From positions 3,285,501 through 3,349,500 of the forward strand of contig PQWQ01000003.1 of assembly GCA_002943765.1 (NCBI GenBank): 64,000 bases of DNA, read 5' to 3'. Shown piece by piece: positions 9,015 to 19,497 of the stretch (position 1 is its first letter; every line of letters begins with the position of its first letter). Both the position numbers and the translations under genes were made by a program. This DNA is from Psoroptes ovis. Lineage: Eukaryota; Arthropoda; Arachnida; Sarcoptiformes; Psoroptidae. The notes under the pieces are model-generated. The model was given only the letters and a program-made list of their open reading frames with translations. It searched no databases and was not told where the DNA came from.

Positions 9015-12000
9015 ACCCTGTCAACAGAAATAATGGGGAATACTTTGTGACACTATGAATGGTTTTATTGTATTCTTCAGCTGCTTTTGCAGCATGCGTT
9101 GCCCAGGATAACGTCCTTTTTTCTCTAGATGTTTCGTATATTTTATGACGGATTCGATCGCAAATTGTTTGGTTTACACGTTCGACTATCCCATTACTGG
9201 AAGGATGATCCCTCGGGATAAACATAATACTTATGTTGTTCTTATTCAAGTACGTTTTGAATTCGGTTCCTTTTATCGCGGGATATTGGTCAGCAATAAT
9301 CAATTTTGGATTTGTTACGCTTTGAATTTTTTTGACCAAATTTATCATATCCTTTGCCGTCTGCGTCCTTGAACAAATAATCCATATAAATCTTGTAAAA
9401 GCATCGATTGCCAGATGTAAAAATCGTTTATTTGATCCAAAACTCTGGAATCCTCCTATGGTGTCGATATGGACGATTTCGAATGGTAATTTCGCTGGTC
9501 CTATTTGGCCCATAAATCCAAAACGATAAGAGTTTTTCTTGGTGATGTTACACACCTCACAATTTTGCACCACTTTTTTAATGATCTTCATAATATCTGG
9601 GGTGTAATATCGTCTGGAATAATGCTCGTATAAATGGACTGAACCTATATGACCAAATTCGTGGTGAATTCTTCTGAGTTCGTTTTCCGCTTCCGCCTTT
9701 GGGATGAAGATTTGTTCAAAATTCTTTTTCTTTCGATAAATAATTCCATTTTTTTCATAGCATTTATTCAACTGTTTCGGATTATAATTTTTTTGAATTG
9801 CAATAATTTTATCAGTATCTTCCCAAAGATTTGTAAACATGATCATCGGAGCTTTAGCCATTTCTTCTAAATCATGGATCGGATGGCGTGAGAGGTAATC
9901 GGCTTCTTGATTATCAACGCCCTTTCTGTACACAATATTAAATTGATACGAGCTTAGCCGCAAAGCCCAATTGAACAACCTTGTTTTCGGCTTTTTTATT
10001 TTTTTCAGGCTTTCCAACGGTTTGTGATCAGTAACGATAGTGAAATTTTGTCCAACTAACCAATAATGCCAATATTCTACCGCTTCAAGAATTGCTAAGC
10101 ATTCTAATTCAGATGCTGAATATCTTTGTTGATATGGCAGCAACTTTTTTGAAAAGTAAGCGACAGGATATTCTTGTTCATTGGGATGAATTTGTTTCAA
10201 TACTGCACCAATACCTTTTAAACTTGCGTCTGTGTAAATTTTAATTTCCAATTCAGGATTGAACAATTTTAAAATAGGTTCTTTGATAAGCAAATTTTTC
10301 AAATTTTCAAATTCTTTTTGTTGATTTTCGGTCCATTCCCATTTCTGATTTTTCTTCAATAATTCCGTTAGATAATACGTCGTTTCCGCTCTATTCGGAA
10401 TGAATTTATGGTAATAATTGATTTTGCCAAGAAATCCCCTTAAATCTTTCAAATTTTTAGGTGGTTCTGCTTTTATTATTGCTTCAATATTTGATTTGCA
10501 TGGAGCGATTCCATGTTCAGAGATCTTATGTCCCAAAAATATAATAGATTTCATACCAAAGATACATTTCGACAATTTTAATTTTATATTTTCTTTCAAC
10601 AAAACGTTCATTACATTATCCAAATGCGTAAGATGTTCCTTCTTTGTTCTTGAGAAAATAATAATGTCATCAATATAGTTGTGACAGTACATGTGTAGAT
10701 TATTTCTTTTTATTAATGACCATATGATTCTTTGGAAAATCATCGGAGCGTTTTTTAATCCAAATGGGAGTCTTTTCCATTGATACTGGTCGTATTTTGT
10801 CACAAATCCTGTTTTACCACGATCATCGGGATCTATCATCACATGATAGTATCCTTGGCTAATATCTAAAGTTGTAAAATACGTCGAATTTATTAAGCGT
10901 TCATCAATATCTGATATTTTCGGCATGGGATAATGTTCTACAATTGTTACGTCATTCAATTTTCGATAATCAACACATAATCTTGTTTTTTTTTCTTCAT
11001 CTTTCTTATCAACCAGTACTATTGGAAAACAGAATGGTGAGTTTGATGGTTCAATCACATCCATTTTCAATAACCGGTCAATTTCTTTATCGATTATTTC
11101 CTGGTCCATCGCTGTACAGGGGTAAGGACGGCATGTAATCGGTATTTCATTTGATAGATGAATTTGTGCCATTTCATTTTTTATACATCCAATATCTTCT
11201 TTATTTTTAGCAAAAACATCTTTGTACCTTTTCAATAATTTTCTTATATCGTGGTCTTCAACGTCCTTTTCTTTACTCTGACCAATATTAATTTTTACTT
11301 TCCATTTGTTTTCATCTTCTGGAGTAATACTTATTCCGAAACTTCGCATTGCATCCCTGCCTAAAGCGATTATATCTTTTCTATGCGGTACAACATAAAA
11401 TTTAACTTCATGTTCAATATTTTCAATTTTTACTGTTGTCGTACATATGCCTTTTATATGAACATTTGCTCCCAGAGTGAATATATTTTCGTTTGTTGGT
11501 TTTTCTTTTAGCAACAGTTTTTTGACATACATCGGTGTTATGAAGCTGATGTTTGCTCCGCTATCAATCATGAGTTCTTGTTCAAAACCATTCACTTGGG
11601 CTTTCACTACCACTGGTTCTTCCAAATCTTTTCTTTTAGCCATATCTGTTGTTTCCGTCTTTGCCATCATCATGTGGAGCATATTTGATTCTAAATTTGA
11701 TAGACCAATTAACTCATCTTCCATTGTCTGGACTTCATAATCATCAGGTTTTGTATTTTTCATTTCTTTTCTTTCATTTGTATCGGAATTTTGTTGAACT
11801 TGCGACCTCATATCATTACTTGTTGTATTCATGGTTTCGCACACATAACTTTCTTTAACTTTTGTTCTTGGTGTATTTGATTGGCGTTGTGGGTATTCAA
11901 TCATCTTTCTTTGTGGAGACGTAATCGATCGATAATTTCCTTTGTTAACATTAGATTGATTTGTCCATCTTGGATTGTCTTGCTGAGGTGTTTGGCACAG

Positions 12001-13257
12001 AATTTCATGATGACCACTTTTACAAATTTGACATATTCGTTTTGAATTACAGTTTTTCATACGATGTCCTTTTTCTAAACATCTGATGCATAAATTTTTT
12101 TCCCAAATTATATTTTTTTTGGTTTTCAACGGTATTTTAGCGTAGCAATCAATAGATTTATGTGTTGGATTATTACAAAAATAACAATAGGTTGACCTTG
12201 TATTTTGTCTCTGTGGACTTGTTTTAACAATTGGATTGCAATTCAGGAAATCATCAAAGAGATTCTGATCTTCCCTTCTACTTCTAGCCAATTTATGTTC
12301 TTTTTCCAATACTTCGATAATGATACTTAAATCGGTTTCGCTAACACAACCCAATTTACTAATAATTTCATATGTCAATTTTTGATAGATGATCCTTTTG
12401 AATTGATACGTGTAAGCGGGATTAATATTAACCTTTATCATTAATTTTTCAGTTTTCTTTATATCCTCCAGTATTCGTTCCATACCCATTATATCAAAAT
12501 TATTTGTCAACTTTGGAAGACTTCTTAACTGTTGAGCTATATTTAATACGACTTCATACGGATCATAAAATTTTTCACGCAATATGGTTTTGACCTTCTC
12601 GTAGTCGTCTTCATCGCCCATACTATTTATAAGTTGTCGACTTGGTCCATCTAATTTTTCAGCAATTATATCGATTTTTCGTTGCGGGGGTAAACAGCTA
12701 AGGTCTAAAAGTGATGTTAGACTTTCGAAAAATTTCCGAAAATCTAAAAATTTCCCCGAAAATGGTTTAATTTTTTCAATTTCTTTTAGAATAAATTTTT
12801 CAGGCATCGTTTTTGGTTCAGCTTCGGTTGTCATTGTGATTGTTTCCTGTTGAACTTGTTGATTAGTTATATTTGACTTACTTGGTTCATTTCTAGCTTT
12901 AGTTGCGTCGTCTTGGATGGTCATTTCAAATATATTTATTTTTTTGATGTCTTGCTTTGTTTTGTCGGCCACTTCGTATATTTTATCAAGTTTCTGATGA
13001 TAATCTGTATTGATCAATTCATATTTTTCGGAATCAAACGGAAGTCCATGTTCACGTCCATAATCTGCTGATGCTTTGAATTTGGCTCGATAGTCTGCGA
13101 CTTTCTTCGCTAATTCCAATGTTTTCTTTACCAAATCGTAAGCATCAATCGTTTTTTCGTTAATTTGGTTAAATACTTCAGTTATCATTCGCCTAATAAC
13201 TGGCTTCTCTTTCTCCAATTCCTGGAGATTCGTCGTCAAAACGTCGGAGGTACTCAT
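8932..13257 (-). CDS. Gag-Pol polyprotein: DUF1759-like gag, PR, gypsy RT/RNase H, integrase (C-terminus lost to a frameshift)
   Basis: 1441 codons from an ATG 34 bases after the 5' LTR. Order: N-terminal coiled region; a DUF1759-like gag domain (~155-335); three zinc knuckles (two CX2CX4HX4C, then a CX2CX4HX3C with paired His), an arrangement known from BEL/Pao gag; protease DSGA at ~565; Ty3/gypsy RT with YIDD at 861; gypsy RNase H (YTDAS, then the TDHKPL block); integrase with an HHCC finger and a DD35E core (HIDT, ADQY, IVERVN). The frame loses homology at about 9000 and the final ~23 residues are out of frame. Gag and Pol are one continuous frame without a shift. The break coincides with a seven-A run on the coding strand (8999-9005). 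Confidence 0.92.
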   Translation of the reverse strand: MSTSDVLTTNLQELEKEKPVIRRMITEVFNQINEKTIDAYDLVKKTLELAKKVADYRAKFKASADYGREHGLPFDSEKYELINTDYHQKLDKIYEVADKTKQDIKKINIFEMTIQDDATKARNEPSKSNITNQQVQQETITMTTEAEPKTMPEKFILKEIEKIKPFSGKFLDFRKFFESLTSLLDLSCLPPQRKIDIIAEKLDGPSRQLINSMGDEDDYEKVKTILREKFYDPYEVVLNIAQQLRSLPKLTNNFDIMGMERILEDIKKTEKLMIKVNINPAYTYQFKRIIYQKLTYEIISKLGCVSETDLSIIIEVLEKEHKLARSRREDQNLFDDFLNCNPIVKTSPQRQNTRSTYCYFCNNPTHKSIDCYAKIPLKTKKNIIWEKNLCIRCLEKGHRMKNCNSKRICQICKSGHHEILCQTPQQDNPRWTNQSNVNKGNYRSITSPQRKMIEYPQRQSNTPRTKVKESYVCETMNTTSNDMRSQVQQNSDTNERKEMKNTKPDDYEVQTMEDELIGLSNLESNMLHMMMAKTETTDMAKRKDLEEPVVVKAQVNGFEQELMIDSGANISFITPMYVKKLLLKEKPTNENIFTLGANVHIKGICTTTVKIENIEHEVKFYVVPHRKDIIALGRDAMRSFGISITPEDENKWKVKINIGQSKEKDVEDHDIRKLLKRYKDVFAKNKEDIGCIKNEMAQIHLSNEIPITCRPYPCTAMDQEIIDKEIDRLLKMDVIEPSNSPFCFPIVLVDKKDEEKKTRLCVDYRKLNDVTIVEHYPMPKISDIDERLINSTYFTTLDISQGYYHVMIDPDDRGKTGFVTKYDQYQWKRLPFGLKNAPMIFQRIIWSLIKRNNLHMYCHNYIDDIIIFSRTKKEHLTHLDNVMNVLLKENIKLKLSKCIFGMKSIIFLGHKISEHGIAPCKSNIEAIIKAEPPKNLKDLRGFLGKINYYHKFIPNRAETTYYLTELLKKNQKWEWTENQQKEFENLKNLLIKEPILKLFNPELEIKIYTDASLKGIGAVLKQIHPNEQEYPVAYFSKKLLPYQQRYSASELECLAILEAVEYWHYWLVGQNFTIVTDHKPLESLKKIKKPKTRLFNWALRLSSYQFNIVYRKGVDNQEADYLSRHPIHDLEEMAKAPMIMFTNLWEDTDKIIAIQKNYNPKQLNKCYEKNGIIYRKKKNFEQIFIPKAEAENELRRIHHEFGHIGSVHLYEHYSRRYYTPDIMKIIKKVVQNCEVCNITKKNSYRFGFMGQIGPAKLPFEIVHIDTIGGFQSFGSNKRFLHLAIDAFTRFIWIICSRTQTAKDMINLVKKIQSVTNPKLIIADQYPAIKGTEFKTYLNKNNISIMFIPRDHPSSNGIVERVNQTICDRIRHKIYETSREKRTLSWATHAAKAAEEYNKTIHSVTKYSPLFLLTGYDAEKNIRTGGSSRSTKNCFSKFKFNA

Positions 13258-13291
13258 CTTATTAATATTTTGTAATGTTATCTTGCTGGCT

Positions 13292-13724
13292 TATAAGATA
13301 TACGTGATGGGGAACGCAATTTTGGTTGAATTTAACTTTCTTTTTTCACGGAAATAAACTTATAACACAACAACAAGTTTCTTTTTTTTTTTGTAAAAAT
13401 TTTATTTATTGATCAAAAATGATAATGACAACATTTGATGAAAATAGCGACTGACTGAATCATAATTGACAAATTGACAATTTTGATTAAAATGACGGAA
13501 AATATATACATTATGAGAAAGGAATGTGATAGAAAGGTAATTAAATCGAGGATGTTTTGACTACTTTAAATCATAATGATGTGCATGTTTAGCCAATGTG
13601 ATTAGATTGGAATTTTTGCCAAATATGGTAATCAGCTAAACATTATCATCATTAAGCTAACGATTTAAAAATTAATGATGTTAAATAACATCTCTTTAGA
13701 TCAATAACTACCATTTCTATTACA
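13292..13724 (-). repeat. 5' LTR of the env-bearing gypsy element
   Basis: 433 bp matching 6622-7054 with no difference seen. It should contain the promoter of the element, transcribing leftward into the gag ATG at 13257. The sequence just inside (AGCCAGCAAGATAACA on the minus strand) should be the PBS, but it does not begin with TGG and I cannot assign a tRNA. Confidence 0.92.
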
Positions 13725-14776
13725 TATATCAGATTGTCATGCTATTGTTGCTTCACTTTTACTGTTGATTTGATTCAAAATAATGGTAGATATACTGAAG
13801 AAAATGAAATGCATAATAAAGTAAATAATGGTACAGTGTGATCATGAGTAAATAATGTTTTGAGGAAAAATAAAATTCTCATTTGAAAATTCTTATTTCA
13901 TATTAATTTCATTTCATAGATTTCTGTGTGAACAAGAGTTCATTTAGTTTTGTATAATTTGATTTGATTAGATTTACCACATTGGAAAATAAATTATTGA
14001 TTATATTTGTTTGTCTATGTTTTTATATGCCATTTTATAAAGGTATATTGACAAAATGAATCCATGAGCGATGTTTGTAAATGTAATAAATGTAATTTGT
14101 ATTAAGTAAATATCTTTGATTTTATCTTATACCTTTATACAAACGATATGAGATGACTAAATGAAATGAAATGAAACGAAAAAAAAATCGAAATGAATCT
14201 GATTTGAATTAATCTATTTTCGTCAATTGTAAAGTTTTTAATTTTAATTATTCGATTGAATGATTCTCATGTTTTTGTATTAGTTAAAAGATGTCTTCAA
14301 GCAGGTAGAATTAGGTGCTTTTCCGCATTTTTTCAAACACAAACTCTTCAATCCTTTCAATTTTCAAAATAGTTGAAATTTTATCTCTCAAATACATCAA
14401 TACATTACTTTTGAAAAGACCAGCAAGATAATTTTAGAAAAATAATTTTCGTTTATCTTTATCCGTTTTCCGTTCAACGTGTTACGAATATTATTTTCGA
14501 AATCAGATTATGTTTTTCTTATATTTAAATGAGTCATCTTTGAAATAGAATTTCTATTTTCATCTTTCATCATTATAATATCATCTTTATCATTATTATC
14601 ATTATATTTCATTAATCTGTTTATTTCTTCATTATATTTTGTTTATTTTCATTGATTAAATAATTTTAATTTTTAAAATCCGTCTTGTTCAACTGTATCA
14701 ATTGCCAATCCTCTCGACCACAATATCAAGGAAATATTTCAATACAAATTTAAAATTGAATTTAATTCAAATGATT
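13725..14776. other. AT-rich stretch without genes
   Basis: About 1 kb of AT-rich DNA between the gypsy LTR and the viral L fossil, with ATTATC repeats near 14570-14640. No ORF or RNA gene is supported. The last ~30 bases may already belong to the L-derived fossil. Confidence 0.5.
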
Positions 14777-15579
14777 GATAAATCTATCAGTCCACCGAAA
14801 CGCTAAGTAGAAAATGATTCCAGAAAAGGATTTGTTGGAGATCGATGAACAAAACGAATGATATTGGCATGGTTGCCTTCAAAATACGAAGCTACATCAG
14901 CATTTATTGAAAAAAAAGTTGATAAATATCGATTCACAGAAGATCTGATAAAGGAAGTTTCACCAAAAGAACGAGAATTAAAAATCCAACCTAGAGTCTT
15001 TGCTGTAATGTCATTGCCATTAAGAAATTGTATAACATTGACAGAAGGCATGATTGCCGAAGTAATAAGATATTTTCCACAAATAACTATGATTGACTCA
15101 TATTTAGAAGCTCAAAAGAAGATGAGTGATTTGGCGGAGAAGACAATAGCCAAAAAATTATGTATTTGATTATCAACATCGATTTTGAAAAATGGAACAG
15201 CAATATGAGATATTAAAAAATTGAACATGCTCTCAGATTTATGGATCGAGTGTTGAAAATCGACAATACAACATCATGAATACAACAAAATTTTCAAAAT
15301 TCCATCATCTATCTCAGCGATAATACTCTTTAAACCAATAAGACATTAAAGGAGTGTGGAAAATATAAACATATTCCGTATGTTTGGAACGATCATACGG
15401 GCGGATTTGAAGGACTAAGACGAAAAGGATGGAAGACTCTGTTAACTGCCGGTCAACTAATGTTTACACTATCAAAATTTGGACACGATTTCAAAATCAT
15501 AAGGCAAGGCGATAATCAAAACATACGGATGACAATCAATCAATTATGGAATTATGGACAATTAAAATTTATGTATTAA
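14777..15579 (+). pseudogene. endogenous viral element: Mononegavirales L polymerase fragment (RdRp core)
   Basis: Plus-strand reading frames carry the conserved order of the L RNA-dependent RNA polymerase core. In frame 2 (14777-15169): an ISPPKR block, then the KERELK motif with the following RVFAVMS and ITMIDS blocks. In frame 1 (15163-15579): DFEKWN (motif A), GGFEGLRRKGW (motif B) and the catalytic QGDNQ (motif C, GDNQ at 15508-15519). Breaks: stops in frame 2 at 14804 and 14846; a frame change between about 15160 and 15178; stops in frame 1 at 15214, 15277, 15331 and 15577. It is a dead copy of a negative-strand RNA virus gene, not a live virus. The order is clear; the family (rhabdo-, nyami-, borna- or chuvirus-like) is not. 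Confidence 0.88.
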
Positions 15580-15586
15580 TCATTAA

Positions 15587-15937
15587 AGGTCATTATTCTG
15601 GATCCCGGAACATCGATATCACGATTTAACTACAGAAAAATCTGTAATAATCTCGCTCCAATACACTGTAATGAGCTATTTTCATATTTGGACTAATTAT
15701 TTAGAGGATTTTAGTAAAGGAAATGCGAACTATACTATTTACTTCCAACAATTAATGTGTTTTATTGAATCTCACATATCTTTACATATTGGTCCTTTGT
15801 TTAAAATCACAAGAATTTGGAAATTATCGTGGATTTATATGAATAAAATTGATCATAATAAAGTCTTTTTGTCATATTCAAACATTTATTCAATGAATTT
15901 ACTAGGAAAAAAATTGTCAACTTTTGTTTGTATGTAA
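15587..15937 (+). pseudogene. probable downstream L-protein fragment (connector region)
   Basis: Frame 2 is open from 15587 to a TAA at 15935-15937, about 116 codons. It includes a PEHRYHDL segment, a long aromatic/aliphatic run and an NYTIYFQQLM block, which recalls the part of L that follows the capping domain. It lies 8 bases after the last stop of the RdRp-core fragment, on the same strand. If the assignment is right, the capping domain between motif C and this block has been deleted. Assignment rests on pattern resemblance only. Confidence 0.5.
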
Positions 15938-18656
15938 ACAATGAAATAATAAAAATAATGATAATAATAAAATGTTTTGATCCAAAATTTTCTTAATAAT
16001 TTGTTTTTTTCTCGAATAAAAATATTCATACCACAAAAGATATCCGAAACCCATGTCAGACCCTTCAACCTGAGTCGATGTGAATATTTTCCAATTTTCA
16101 AATTTGAATTTAAATTGAAAATTTGCGAAATTTTGAAAAAATTGTAAAATTTTTCAAAATCGAAAACATCAAAATAAAGTCACGGAATAGAATTTTGATA
16201 AATCAAATCTCAGCGAAAAATATTTTGAGAAAAAAAAATCTCATCAAAAATTCATATTTTGATTCTAGTACGTTTATATTTACTTTTAAAATTTGGTAAA
16301 CATCTTGGTAAACAGGCTTTGATCAAAGCACTAAGCTACTTATGACAGGCAAAAAGTAAGACAAGGTATGGCAGTTATTATAATGTATTCAATCGCAGAC
16401 TTATACACATATTAACCTGTCAAAACATGAAAATGCAGACACACAAATGTTCGAGCACATTTTTACACAAACATCCAGTTTACCCATAGAATTCCATGAT
16501 TGAATGATGGAATTTCATTATTCAATTTTTAAACGAAAACTTTCAATTGAAATCATTGAATTTCAACCGAAACTCATCATCATCATCATACAGGTATTTG
16601 ATGATGATGATCAATGAAGAACTTTTTGAAAGTTTGTTTCTTCTTTTTTCAAAAATAGATACATCAATTCAACATTTTCGACCAACATTGTCTGATTTGC
16701 TTTCAATTGATAGACACCGACGCTAACCCACACATGCGATCGACATGCGTTGTGATCAATATATTTTGATGATGATGAACGCCGTAGCGTTTTAACAAAC
16801 AGTGATCGTTGAATTCCTTGTTTGTTTTACCGTCTTATTTTTGTTAATGGAAATTGATTTCAAATTCATTTAAATTCATTTTGTCTCAAAAATTCTTGAA
16901 ACAAAATCAAAAGAAATTATTTATTTTCCAGGTTTATTTAATCATCTTCATTCATCTATCTTCTGTTGATTTGTTTCTATTAATATCAATAATATCGACA
17001 GAAGAAGATGGAGGAGATGGAGAAGATGAATCAAGAAAAATTTTGTACGCCTACGCTTGAATAATAATAAAAATGATGATAATATTGAAATAGACAAACA
17101 AACAAATGAAGAAGAATCAATGAAAACCGAAAATATATATCTGGGACTATTTTTATTTTCATTTCATATTTCATTTCGGTTAATACATGTTCAATGCTTT
17201 TCCAAGGTTTTTACATGTGTATGTATGTATGTTTTCTTGAGATTTCTATCTTTTCAAATGTAAAAATATTCTCAAGGTAAAATTCAATAATTCTGGAATT
17301 GTATGAGGAATTCGGGAAAAAATTTTGCAAAAATTGAAACCAAGTAATAATAATAATCATCGAAAAATATTCGAACTATTTGAAATGATTAATTGAATTT
17401 CAATTATTTCGAATATTTAAATTTTAAATTTTCTATTTATTCTCTATTCATTCATACGACAACAAGTAAATTCATGTATTTGCTAATTGAATGATAGATT
17501 ATTGGTGATCATCATCATCATCACCATCATCATCATTAATTATTCAAAAGTCAATTAATATGTGAAAATAAATCAAACAATGATGAATATTTGAAATATA
17601 TTTGCAAATGAAGAAAGAAAAATTAATTTATTCCAAAATTAATTGATTCAAACTGATTAATTGATTCGAAATTGATTAGAATGAATAATTAATTAATTAA
17701 TCAACACACTGACACAAGAGTCAAGTGATAAAACTCTGATCATTTTAATTAACTTTTAATTAATGCTTTAATTGATTGTCTGTGCATATTTAATGCATAT
17801 GACAACCCGTAACTATCAAATGATTCCATCTGTATGTTTGATGGATAGTTAAAGTTAAATTATGTCAATACAGAGTTATAATTATTATCATCATTCATTC
17901 GGATGATCACATGATAAAAAAATAATCCATGACGGTTTGAATGGCGCATTATCATTGATAAATTCAATTTGAGAAATATACACAAGCATACGATTGCTAA
18001 TCATCAAAACTATTCTATCTATTTTTTCAAATGAAAACAAATAACAATTCCATGGTTGCTAATCCATATTTTGATCATCATATTTTGTTATATCGAATTC
18101 ATGATTATAAATCCTAGATTCATTCATTCATTCAGTCAATTCATTCATTTGTTTAATTATTTATTTTTCTATGTTGTTTTCAATGTTTCAATAATCTAAT
18201 AATTTCAATGATTATATAACGAAACGAAATGAAATCATATATTCTTCATTTATCAAGAAGAATTCATATCAGCAGATTCATGGATACATAGATAAACATA
18301 TGATAAACAGTTACTTTTATATTGAAACAAACAGTCACACACAAACACACCTCTGTTTAATTAAAAAAAATTGAGAGAAAAATTAGATAATAATAATGAA
18401 ATTAGTCCAGATAAGATTAACTTGAAAAAACTTGAAATTATCATGTCTCAAATATATTGTATTGATACACACGATTTGATTGTATCAGTGATTATGAAAT
18501 TGAAAATTCTGTGTTTCAAGAATTTTCCAAGAGTTTTTTTGAGCAAAAATTGAGAATTTTCATTTCAAATTTTGATAAATTTAAAATGAAAATTTAATTA
18601 AAATTAATTTTCAAAGAATTTAATTGAATAAAGTTTTAAAAAAAATTGCCAAATAC
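15938..18656. other. RasGRF intron 11 sequence, AT-rich
   Basis: No coding exon of the REM/CDC25 part of RasGRF and no other gene was found on either strand. The intron begins with GTATTT at 18656 on the minus strand. It contains AT-rich DNA, ATC/ATG repeats (17505-17540) and short chance ORFs. Because the intron extends to the window edge, the copia, gypsy and viral L insertions to the left would all lie inside it if the gene is intact. Confidence 0.5.
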
Positions 18657-19054
18657 CTGTGAAATATCCGATATCCATGCAGTTTTTTCTTGTAATGTCG
18701 GTGCAACCAAATGCACTGTGATCGGTGGTCCTGTTTTATAATCGACAATAATTTTAAAATCTAATCCACCATAATCTTTTCCTGATTGTGTCGGTGTCGA
18801 TGTTGTTGTCATATTGATCGGTGCCATTGTTGATGATGATGATGATGTTATTGTTCCAACATTCGAATGATGATGATGATGATTATTGATTGATGTTGAT
18901 GATGTGGCAGCCGCTGTTGTTGTTGATGATGTTATTATTTGATTTAAAAATGATGGTATCGTTGAATTGAATGTTGATTGTGATATTGATTGATTTCCAC
19001 CACCACCGCCACCAGCATCACTTGAATGGCTTGATGTTGAACTTATGGAGCCTT
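18657..19054 (-). CDS. RASGRF: RasGRF coding exon 11: PH2 second half with a low-complexity insertion
   Basis: 398 bp. Acceptor CCACCAG; enters with two bases of a split codon and ends in phase 0 at CACAG|GTATTT. The first ~100 codons are Ser/Thr/Gly/His/Asn-rich (six Gly, five His, several Ser/Thr runs), encoded by GAT/CAT/ACC-type triplet repeats. The last ~35 codons (LDFKIIVDYKTGPP, then QEKTAWISDISQ) match the C-terminal strands and helix of the RasGRF PH2 domain. The low-complexity tract sits where vertebrate RasGRF has a short acidic loop, so it expands a loop within PH2 rather than replacing structure. Confidence 0.9.
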
Positions 19055-19284
19055 CTGGTGGCAACGTTTGAAAAAATTTTTAAAAAAGAAAAAAAATTCA
19101 AATCATTAGTTGTAATATTGGCAGGAAGATGGCAGATTTCAACTAAAAATTTCACACTTCAAACTTTGGAAAATTTCAAAATTTTAATTTCATAAATTAA
19201 CTTTTTTTTTCGATGGAAATTAAAAGCTTTCCATGCGAAAAAAATTAAATAAAATTTAAAAAATCAAAACACCATAACACATGC

Positions 19285-19366
19285 CTGTATCATCGACGGT
19301 GAATTGAAATTGTTCATTCGGATCTTCGATTAATGTTGCTTCAGCTAATGGAATTTTGCCTATTCC
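19285..19366 (-). CDS. RASGRF: RasGRF coding exon 10: PH2 strands
   Basis: 82 bp, phase 0 in, phase 1 out. Encodes GIGKIPLAEATLIEDPNEQF and a short continuation, aligning to the ISLIDCTLLEEPE strand of vertebrate RasGRF1. Acceptor ACCGTAG. The donor is ACAG|GCATGT: a GC donor. The nearby GT (five bases further) would give the wrong phase for exon 11 and reach a stop or the wrong frame, so the GC-AG intron is the only choice that keeps the protein. Confidence 0.88.
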
Positions 19367-19497
19367 CTACGGTATTTTAGACCATTTAAAAAAAAGAGAA
19401 AATTAAAATTGTGAAAATCGTTTGCAATCATTTTGAATATTTTGAATAAAATTACAATTCAAAATAATTTAGAAAAAATAAAATAACGAATACATAC

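Larger units (their letters stand above)
6622..13724 (-). mobile_element. env-bearing Ty3/gypsy (errantivirus-like) endogenous retrovirus, full-length
   Basis: A 7103-bp minus-strand element with two 433-bp LTRs (6622-7054 and 13292-13724) in which I found no difference by eye. It carries gag-pol (13257 down to about 8932), env (down to 7125) and a polypurine tract. Right flank TATAT and left flank ATATA allow a 4-bp TATA target duplication, in keeping with errantivirus preference for TATA-like sites, but the AT repeat makes it ambiguous. Identical LTRs mean very recent insertion. The only visible break is a frameshift in the integrase C-terminus. No tRNA match for the PBS was recognised; the leader from LTR to gag ATG is only 34 bases. 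Confidence 0.93.

Noticed and set aside
14803..15051. Minus-strand ORF over the viral L fossil
   Set aside because: The plus strand carries the conserved polymerase motifs; this is its antisense.
15886..16101. Possible RasGRF exon on the minus strand in intron 11
   Set aside because: No resemblance to REM or CDC25 domains.
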